A stretch of DNA of 64,000 nucleotides from Salinivibrio sp. ES.052 (GTDB lineage Bacteria; Pseudomonadota; Gammaproteobacteria; Enterobacterales; Vibrionaceae), in the NCBI RefSeq assembly GCF_900141775.1, contig NZ_FSRI01000003.1, positions 496,001-560,000 of the forward strand. The letters are read 5' to 3'. Below are positions 58,053-64,000 of the stretch, in pieces; positions within the stretch are counted from its first letter, which is position 1; every line of letters begins with the position of its first letter. The notes under the pieces were generated by a model. That model did no database searches. It was not told where the DNA came from and saw only the letters and a list, made by a program, of their open reading frames with translations. A program made the position numbers and the translations under genes.

Positions 58053-59753
58053 TTACGCCTTGGCAAACTTGTAAGTGCGATAGCCACCAATCAAGTTGCG
58101 GGCTTTAAAGCCATTGTTGACTAACTGGCGATAGGCGACGTTGCCACGTAGACCGACTTGGCAGTACACCACAATTTCTTTGTCTTTCGGCAGCTCATTA
58201 ATGCGTCCGCGCAGTTCGTCGACCGGAATATGCACATCACCTTCAATAAGCTGACCGTTTTCGCGCTCTGGCGCATTGCGCACATCGAGTAGCACTTGAT
58301 CGTCGGTGAGATTATCTAACTCATCAAAGTGAATAGGGTTCGCGTCACCTTTGAGGATATTGGTGGCCACAAACGCCGCTTGGTTAATCACATCTTTAGC
58401 ACTGCCATACGGCGGCGCGTAGGTGAGTTCTAGATGTTGTAGCTGCTCAACGGTCATGCCAGCACGTTGTGCCACGGCCATGACATCAATGCGCTTATCA
58501 ATGCCGTCTTTACCCACCGCTTGTGCGCCTAAAATCGCGCCGGTATCCGGGGCAAACAGCAGCTTAAATGAGACGATTTCCGCACCGGGATAATAACCGG
58601 CATGACTGGCGGCGTGGACATAGACCTTTTGATAATCGATATCAGCGTGCTTGAGTTGTTTCTCGTTTTGGCCCACCGAGGCGACGGCGAGATCGAACAC
58701 TTTACAGATGGCGGTGCCTTGGGTGCCAAGATAATGTTCAGTGCTGCCTAGCATGTTGTCAGCGGCCATGCGTCCTTGACGGTTCGCCGGACCCGCCAGT
58801 GGCACTAACGTTGGCTTATGGGTCACAAAGTCGATTTCTTCGACTGCATCGCCGACCGCGTAAATATCGGGATCTTGGGTCTGCAGAGTGCTGTTAACCA
58901 CAATCCCGCCTTTTTCACCAATGGCAAGCCCCGCTTGTTGTGCCAGCGTGACTTCAGGCTTAACGCCAACCGCCATAATCAAAAGCTCGGTATCCAGTTT
59001 GTCGCCATTGTTAAGTGTCAGGCGTAAAGCGCCTTCTAAGTGTTGCGGCTCACTCGGCTCGCCGGCATCATCACTGGCGACATGCGTGGTGGGAATAAAC
59101 TTGGCGGACTCCAGCGCTGTGCCTAGGCGTAAATCCACTCCTTGATCGCGAATGGTTTGATGAACAAACCCCGCCATTTCGCGGTCAACCGGCGTCATGA
59201 CCTGATCGGCCATTTCCAGCAGGGTGGTTTTAATTCCGCGTTGATGCAGCGCTTCCATCATCTCAAGGCCAATAAAGCCCCCGCCAACGACAGTCGCATG
59301 GCTGGGGTTATTCATATCAATGGTATGCAAAATCGCATCCATGTCTGGAATATTGCGGAGCGAGTGGGTCAGCGGGTTATCTAAGCCAGAGATGGGTGGC
59401 ATGATAGGAGCCGCACCTGGGCTTAACAGTAATTTGTCGTAACTTTCTTGATAATCGCTGCCATCGGCACGGGTGACGGTAACGGTTTTGTCCTCGCGGT
59501 TGATCGCAGTGACTGTGCTGTTGATGCGCACATCCACATTAAAACGGGCGCGAAAACTGTCTGGGGTTTGCAGCAAGAGTTTACTGCGATCGGTAATATC
59601 TCCGCCGATATGATAAGGCAAACCACAATTAGCGAACGAGACGTACGGGCCACGTTCGAACATAATGATGTCGGCTTCTTCACTCAAACGACGGGCGCGA
59701 GCGGCGGCAGAGGCGCCACCAGCGACGCCGCCAATAATTACGATTTTGGTCAT
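58053..59753 (-). CDS. cdr: CoA-disulfide/persulfide reductase with C-terminal rhodanese domain
   Basis: Flavoenzyme of 566 residues. The N-terminal FAD-binding IVIIGGVAGGASAAARARRL leads to the redox Cys in VSFANCGLPYHIGGDI (about Cys 43), with an NAD(P)H site in VVGGGFIGLEM and DIYAVGDAVE near 285. The C-terminal rhodanese domain (about 465-566) has the active Cys in VVYCQVGLRGN. This fusion (CoADR-RHD) reduces CoA persulfide and related sulfane-sulfur compounds with NADH. It is in an operon with the DUF2892 gene (10-bp gap), opposite an ArsR-family gene of the sulfide-sensing type. Confidence 0.92.
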   Translation of the reverse strand: MTKIVIIGGVAGGASAAARARRLSEEADIIMFERGPYVSFANCGLPYHIGGDITDRSKLLLQTPDSFRARFNVDVRINSTVTAINREDKTVTVTRADGSDYQESYDKLLLSPGAAPIMPPISGLDNPLTHSLRNIPDMDAILHTIDMNNPSHATVVGGGFIGLEMMEALHQRGIKTTLLEMADQVMTPVDREMAGFVHQTIRDQGVDLRLGTALESAKFIPTTHVASDDAGEPSEPQHLEGALRLTLNNGDKLDTELLIMAVGVKPEVTLAQQAGLAIGEKGGIVVNSTLQTQDPDIYAVGDAVEEIDFVTHKPTLVPLAGPANRQGRMAADNMLGSTEHYLGTQGTAICKVFDLAVASVGQNEKQLKHADIDYQKVYVHAASHAGYYPGAEIVSFKLLFAPDTGAILGAQAVGKDGIDKRIDVMAVAQRAGMTVEQLQHLELTYAPPYGSAKDVINQAAFVATNILKGDANPIHFDELDNLTDDQVLLDVRNAPERENGQLIEGDVHIPVDELRGRINELPKDKEIVVYCQVGLRGNVAYRQLVNNGFKARNLIGGYRTYKFAKA

Positions 59754-59763
59754 TATGACTCCA

Positions 59764-59955
59764 TCAAGCGTTGCTTAGTCCAAGTTTTTTCAGGAAAAAG
59801 GCAGCCGGACAAATCCCTGTAAACGCACTTTGGATCAGGTTTACGCCAACGAAGACGGTTAGCCAAACAAATTGGCTGTGAACTGTGAGGGTAAGCACGA
59901 CAGAAAGTAGCACCATCATGCCAGCGATTACGCGTACGCCATTATCAATTGTCAT
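59764..59955 (-). CDS. Small DUF2892 membrane protein (YgaP-like)
   Basis: Protein of 63 residues with two hydrophobic segments (about 9-27 and 29-45) and a GICPAAFFLKKLG ending, which is the DUF2892 pattern also found at the C-terminus of the YgaP rhodanese. AAGGAG precedes the ATG. It is the first gene of an operon with the reductase/rhodanese gene. The single Cys in GICP may take part in sulfur transfer at the membrane (inference). Confidence 0.85.
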   Translation of the reverse strand: MTIDNGVRVIAGMMVLLSVVLTLTVHSQFVWLTVFVGVNLIQSAFTGICPAAFFLKKLGLSNA

Positions 59956-60060
59956 AGCAGACTCCTTTGCATCCTCTATACGATTACCCGACAGACCGAA
60001 CCGCTTTGGCTCGAACGCCTTCAGTGTTTGTCGGCACTGGGATCACTCTAGAAGTTATAT

Positions 60061-60104
60061 TTAGAAAAGTCTAATTATATTTAAACTAAATTAGAATTGA
60101 CTAA
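60061..60104. promoter_or_regulatory. Two TTAGAA-N-CTAA operators of the ArsR-family regulator
   Basis: TTAGAAAAGTCTAA at 60061-60074 and TTAGAATTGACTAA at 60091-60104 share 11 of 14 bases and lie 30 bases apart centre to centre, about three helix turns. They are placed between the divergent DUF2892 and arsR genes. Binding by the ArsR-family protein is inferred. Confidence 0.65.
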
Positions 60105-60152
60105 TCAATATGGCGCGCTAAGCTATGAGTATTAGCGAGAGAGGAGTAGGCG

Positions 60153-60491
60153 ATGGCAGAGTCAAGCGTGCCGTTTGAGGCAGAAAGCATACCTGACATG
60201 GACATTGTTGCCATGCGTGAGCAAGCGTCTTTGGTGGCGACCATGTTGAAAGTGATGGCCCATCCTGAGCGATTAATTGTGCTGTGCCAGCTCTTGGCCG
60301 GAGAGCGCTCCGTGGGGCAATTGCTGCAAGGGTCGTCGCTCAGTCAGTCGGCGTTTTCCCAGCACCTTAGCGTGTTAAAGCGGCATCAACTGGTTAAGGT
60401 GCGCAAGTCATCCCAGCAGGTATTTTATCAGCTCAATGACCCCCATGTCGCAGCGATTATCGCTACCTTACAGCGGCTGTATTGTGCCTGA
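60153..60491 (+). CDS. ArsR-family regulator, BigR/SqrR/YgaV-like (sulfane-sulfur sensor)
   Basis: Regulator of 112 residues. The winged helix has MLKVMAHPERLIVLCQLLAG, GQLLQGSSLSQSAFSQHLSV and LKRHQLVKVRKSSQQVFYQL. It lacks metal-binding Cys/His pairs of arsenic or zinc sensors but has two cysteines, at about 45 and 111, as in BigR and SqrR, where they form a tetrasulfide upon persulfide exposure. The context (CoA-persulfide reductase and rhodanese on one side, an RND pump on the other) supports this role. The upstream region has two matching dyads. Confidence 0.85.
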   Translation: MAESSVPFEAESIPDMDIVAMREQASLVATMLKVMAHPERLIVLCQLLAGERSVGQLLQGSSLSQSAFSQHLSVLKRHQLVKVRKSSQQVFYQLNDPHVAAIIATLQRLYCA

Positions 60492-60612
60492 TGTGTCTGA
60501 ATCTGAGAGATCAGCACACATTCATTGCCCGTCGATGCGCTAAGTTAATTAACATTCAGCCATTTTACCTCTCGTTTTCTTGTCGTTACTGTCATCAGCC
60601 AAAGGATCGAAT

Positions 60613-63600
60613 ATGCAAGATGCTCAGCCACAAGGTCAGCTGATCACCCGAGTAATGAATAGCTTCTTCCCGCCAACCCTCATCGTGCTCGCACTACTGG
60701 TCGGGGCGGCGGCGCTGTGGCTTACACCCAAAGAAGAAGATCCGCAAATCGTCGTACCAATGGCAGATGTGGTGGTGCAAGCGCCCGGTTTGAGTGCCCC
60801 ACAGGTGGCAAAGCAGGTGACGCAGCCTCTGGAGAAAAAAGTCAGCCAAATTGACGGGGTGGAGTATGTGTATTCCACTACTCAAGCAGGATCTGCGTTA
60901 GTCACGGTCCGTTTTTACGTGGGTGAAGATCGCGAGTCGGCCTTGGTGAAGCTATATAACAAGCTTTATGCCAATCAAGATGCGATCCCAGCCGCGGTGA
61001 GCGAGTGGGCGATAAAGCCGGTAGAAATTGATGATGTACCGATTGTGATTGCGGCACTGCGTAGCGACAAACCGGACCAGCTCGACCATTATGCACTGCG
61101 ACGTATTGCCGAGCAGGCCACCTTGGATCTCAAAGCCCTTCCCGAAACCAATGCGGTGAAAGTGGTGGGCGGGGTGCCGCGTCAGGTGTTGGTCACGCTC
61201 GACCCTGCCGCCATGGCTAGCTATCAGATCAGCGTGTCTGATCTGACTAATGCCTTTTCGCTAAGCCATCAAAAGCGTGATGTCGGGGATATTCAGTATC
61301 AGGGTGAGCGCTATGTATTAAAAACCGGCCAGTGGTATCAAAGCCTTGAGGAGATACGCCATTTAGTGGTGGCGGTGGTGAATGGTAAACCTGTGTACCT
61401 GCAGGATGTGGCCGAATTATCCGACGGTGCGCAAGAGTCCACCACAGATACCTGGATCCAATCGACCGATGATAGCCAGCCGCATCCAGCGGTGTTTCTC
61501 TCGGTGGCGAAGCAAAAAGGTTCGAACGCGGTGAGCGTGGCCGAGGATATCACCGCCACGCTCAATCATCTGGTCGCCACACAATTTCCCGAGGGCGTGA
61601 GCGTTGAGATTATTCGCAATTACGGTCAAACCGCCGATGCCAAAGTAAAAAACTTGGTGTCCAGCCTCGGTATTGCGGTGCTCACCGTGGTGGTCTTTGT
61701 TGGCTTGTTCTTAAACTGGCGCAGTGCTTTAGTGGTGGCGATTGCCATTCCCATCAGTTATGGCGCGGCATTAGGGCTGGATTTAGCCTTTGGCTATTCG
61801 ATTAACCGCGTCACCCTGTTTGCGTTAATTTTGGCGCTGGGACTGATTGTTGATGATCCGATTGCCAGTATCGACAACATTGAACGGCACCTGACTCATG
61901 ATAATAAACCCCGTGGACGCACGATTGTGCTGGCGATGCTAGAAATCAAGCGCGCATTGATCATGTCGACCGTGGCGATTGTGATTGTGTTCACCCCGAT
62001 GTTTTTTATCACCGGCATGATGGGGCCATATATGGCACCGCTGGCATTCAATGTGCCGGTCAGCGTGGTGATCAGTACCTTGGTGGCGTTTTTAGTCACC
62101 CCTTGGCTCGCCAAAAAAATTGTTCGCGCTTCCAATAAAGGCGATGACTATCGCATTGAGACCACGCCGCTGTACCGTGGCTATCGGCGCGTGTTGTTGC
62201 CATTGCTCGAGAGTAATCGTCGCGCCAAAGCGTTTTTATGGCTAGTGGGCGTGTTGTTCGTCATCGCCGCCTTGCTGCCTGCTTTGCGCCTCGTGCCACT
62301 CAAATTGTTGCCGTATGACAATAAAAACGAGTTTCAGGTGGTACTGGATTTGCCGGAAACTGCCAATCATGTTGGTACCTCCAACGCGCTGCGAGAGATG
62401 AACCGTTATCTACAAACGCAAGCCGAGGTGGTGTCGGTCTCCGGGTTTGCCGGGCTCGCCTCGCCAATGGATTTTAATGGCATGGTGCGACATTACTTTA
62501 CTCGCCATGCGCCTTACCAGGGTGAACTGCGGGTGGTGCTGGTGGATAAGCACCGGCGCACGTTGCAATCGCATGGCTTGGTCACGCGCATGCGTGATGA
62601 ATTAGAAGCCATCGCAGCAAAATATGATGCCGAGGTGCAATTAGTGGAAATGCCGCCGGGGCCGCCTGTGCTGGCAACCATTGTCGCGGAAGTGTATGGC
62701 TCACCAAGCACGCCTTATTCAACCCTGCAAGCGCAAGCGACGCAGGTGGCCGAGCGATTAAAGCGTGAAGTCTTGGTGTCAGAAGTGAGCACCAGTGTTC
62801 AAGGGCCTCTATCGAGCTGGCAGTTTGTGGTGGACCAAGAAAAAGCCGCCTTGTCTGGTATTGCGGTGGCCGATATCAACCAAGCGCTCAGGGCCGCGAA
62901 CCAAGGGGTCACGCTGGCCCATTTAGCGGATGCCGATGAAATGGATCCCTTGCCAGTGAGGCTGCAACTTGCGCCAGATGCGCGCGATCAACTTGATGCG
63001 CTGCTTGCACTGCATGTGCGTGGTCGGGCTGGGGTGGCTAAACAATCGGTACGAGGTGCCTTGGTGGATGCGCCGCAACCGCTGGTCGCCTTGAGTGAGC
63101 TCGGTCATTTTACGCGGCAACCGGTTGATCAGCCTATCTATCATAAGAATTTACGCCCCGTCGTGTATGTGTACGCCGAACCCACTGGACGGGTGCCGGG
63201 CGAAGTAGTCGCCGATGTGATGGCCGATTTTAATCAACCTGAATCGGACAGCGTTCGCCCGCTATCAGCGCGTAGTTATCTGGATAATGGCGCGGGTGAT
63301 GGCTGGCAAGTTGATGAGGATATCGAGGTGGTATGGAGTGGTGAAGGAGAGTGGAAGATCACCATTGATGTCTTCCGCGATCTGGGGATTGCCTATGGCG
63401 CGGCACTGCTGGGTGTCTTTATTGTGATGCTGATACAAACTGGGCTACCGGCGGTATCGGGCATTATTATGCTCGCGATCCCGCTGACCGTGATTGGCAT
63501 CATGCCGGGTTTTTGGTTGCTCAATGGCTTAAGCGGTGAGATCAACGGCTACCCAAATCCGGCGCTATTCACCGCCACCGCGATGATTGGCATGATTGCA

Positions 63601-63921
63601 TTGGCAGGGATTGTGGTGCGCAACTCACTGGTGTTGATTGAATTTATTCAACAGTCACTCGCACAAGGCATGGCGCTGAGTGAAGCCCTAGTACAAGCGG
63701 GTACGGTGCGAATGCGGCCTATCCTGCTCACCGCCGGCACCACCTTATTGGGGAATGTGATTATCACCCTCGACCCTATTTTCAATGGCTTAGCGTGGGC
63801 TATTATTTTCGGCATTGCCGCGTCTACCGTGTTTACCTTGCTGGTTGTGCCTGTGGTGTACAACCTTGCGTATCAAAATCACCCGACCCATGGCTTATCA
63901 GTAGAAGGAGAGGATGCATGA
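60613..63921 (+). CDS. RND efflux permease
   Basis: Inner-membrane RND transporter of 1102 residues. The ATG at 60613 is chosen because AAAGGA lies seven bases upstream. TM1 (about 12-35) is followed by periplasmic porter domains (VAKQVTQPLEKKVSQIDGVE), helices 2-6 (about 335-520) with LILALGLIVDDPIASIDNIE in TM4, a second porter half and helices 8-12 (about 930-1090). TM4 has the acidic pair of the proton relay. It is of the HAE-like type without a heavy-metal signature. It is downstream of the ArsR-like gene and overlaps the next gene by four bases. The substrate is unknown, possibly linked to sulfur stress. Confidence 0.92.
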   Translation: MQDAQPQGQLITRVMNSFFPPTLIVLALLVGAAALWLTPKEEDPQIVVPMADVVVQAPGLSAPQVAKQVTQPLEKKVSQIDGVEYVYSTTQAGSALVTVRFYVGEDRESALVKLYNKLYANQDAIPAAVSEWAIKPVEIDDVPIVIAALRSDKPDQLDHYALRRIAEQATLDLKALPETNAVKVVGGVPRQVLVTLDPAAMASYQISVSDLTNAFSLSHQKRDVGDIQYQGERYVLKTGQWYQSLEEIRHLVVAVVNGKPVYLQDVAELSDGAQESTTDTWIQSTDDSQPHPAVFLSVAKQKGSNAVSVAEDITATLNHLVATQFPEGVSVEIIRNYGQTADAKVKNLVSSLGIAVLTVVVFVGLFLNWRSALVVAIAIPISYGAALGLDLAFGYSINRVTLFALILALGLIVDDPIASIDNIERHLTHDNKPRGRTIVLAMLEIKRALIMSTVAIVIVFTPMFFITGMMGPYMAPLAFNVPVSVVISTLVAFLVTPWLAKKIVRASNKGDDYRIETTPLYRGYRRVLLPLLESNRRAKAFLWLVGVLFVIAALLPALRLVPLKLLPYDNKNEFQVVLDLPETANHVGTSNALREMNRYLQTQAEVVSVSGFAGLASPMDFNGMVRHYFTRHAPYQGELRVVLVDKHRRTLQSHGLVTRMRDELEAIAAKYDAEVQLVEMPPGPPVLATIVAEVYGSPSTPYSTLQAQATQVAERLKREVLVSEVSTSVQGPLSSWQFVVDQEKAALSGIAVADINQALRAANQGVTLAHLADADEMDPLPVRLQLAPDARDQLDALLALHVRGRAGVAKQSVRGALVDAPQPLVALSELGHFTRQPVDQPIYHKNLRPVVYVYAEPTGRVPGEVVADVMADFNQPESDSVRPLSARSYLDNGAGDGWQVDEDIEVVWSGEGEWKITIDVFRDLGIAYGAALLGVFIVMLIQTGLPAVSGIIMLAIPLTVIGIMPGFWLLNGLSGEINGYPNPALFTATAMIGMIALAGIVVRNSLVLIEFIQQSLAQGMALSEALVQAGTVRMRPILLTAGTTLLGNVIITLDPIFNGLAWAIIFGIAASTVFTLLVVPVVYNLAYQNHPTHGLSVEGEDA

Positions 63922-64000
63922 AGGCAAAAAAAGGCTTACTCGCACTGGTGCTAGGTACTGGGTTATTGGTGTTATTTTTGGCGATGGCTGGCGCCTTTAC
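63918..64000 (+). CDS. Start of RND membrane-fusion protein (cut by window edge)
   Basis: The ATG overlaps the permease stop codon (ATGA). The first 27 codons encode a short basic start (MKAKKG) and a hydrophobic anchor (LLALVLGTGLLVLFLAMAGA), as in HlyD/AcrA-type adaptor proteins. The rest is outside the window. The assignment rests on coupling to the permease gene and on the signal anchor. Confidence 0.7.
   Translation, partial: MKAKKGLLALVLGTGLLVLFLAMAGAF

Noticed and set aside
1-64000. CRISPR arrays, tRNA or rRNA genes
   Set aside because: No regularly spaced repeats, no cloverleaf-like sequences with CCA ends and no rRNA-like conserved stretches were recognised on reading.

Overview
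The window looks like a chromosome segment of a moderately halophilic Vibrionaceae, most plausibly Salinivibrio or a close relative (inference; no rRNA or marker tree is available). Evidence: Vibrio-type proteins throughout (a VC0807-family protein, a CarRS-OmpV-like locus, a chromosomal Qnr, a Vibrio-style sucrose PTS cluster) and a complete ectoine-degradation gene set, as expected of a halophile. Most of the sequence has moderate GC. Three stretches are clearly AT-rich and look acquired or fast-evolving: the left end (1-1.3 kb), 6.3-7.9 kb, and above all 34.1-38.4 kb.

Layout. 1-1.3 kb: a partial gene and two lipoproteins (one RcsF-like). 1.4-6.3 kb: a Cache-domain chemoreceptor, a Trp-rich small protein and its decayed copy, an SDR/NTF2-like pair and a divergent LysR regulator. 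6.3-10 kb: a periplasmic solute-binding protein, a small gene pair with an in-frame stop, a DEAD-box helicase and a VC0807-family membrane protein. 10.2-15.7 kb: sucrose utilisation (scrB, scrR, scrA, scrK) with LacI-type operators and a CRP-like site. 15.7-17.7 kb: a histidine kinase whose sensor domain is paralogous to that of the chemoreceptor. 17.9-21 kb: a NemR-type electrophile-response module (curA-like reductase, yqhD, nemR) with two identical operators. 21.6-24.2 kb: two small hypotheticals and a BCCT transporter. 24.26-25.56 kb: an intact IS3-family element with a 3-bp target duplication. 25.6-33.7 kb: ectoine catabolism (doeD, doeC, doeX, doeB, doeA) interrupted by a secreted trypsin-like protease.

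34.1-38.4 kb is the most unusual region. An Hcp (type VI secretion tube) gene is followed, with overlapping ends, by a putative membrane-active effector and then seven small membrane proteins, apparently immunity proteins. Between several of these lie remnants of only the last 20-60 residues of the effector. The remnant tails change in step with the class of the neighbouring immunity gene, which suggests successive replacement of effector-immunity pairs. No other T6SS gene lies in the window.

38.7-49.7 kb: NlpE-like lipoprotein, DJ-1/PfpI protein, a CarRS-like two-component system with OmpV, an alpha/beta hydrolase, a YaiI protein, a LysR-controlled pair (a metallo-beta-lactamase-fold protein lacking most metal ligands, plus a DsbA-family protein), an RhlE-type helicase and a Qnr pentapeptide-repeat protein. 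49.9-52.8 kb: NnrS and a GGDEF-EAL protein. 52.9-58 kb: thiosulfate/sulfate uptake (cysPTWA) and cysM. 58-64 kb: a reactive-sulfur module (CoA-disulfide reductase/rhodanese fusion and a DUF2892 protein) divergent from an ArsR-family regulator, an RND pump and the start of its membrane-fusion protein. No tRNA, rRNA, CRISPR array or prophage was recognised.
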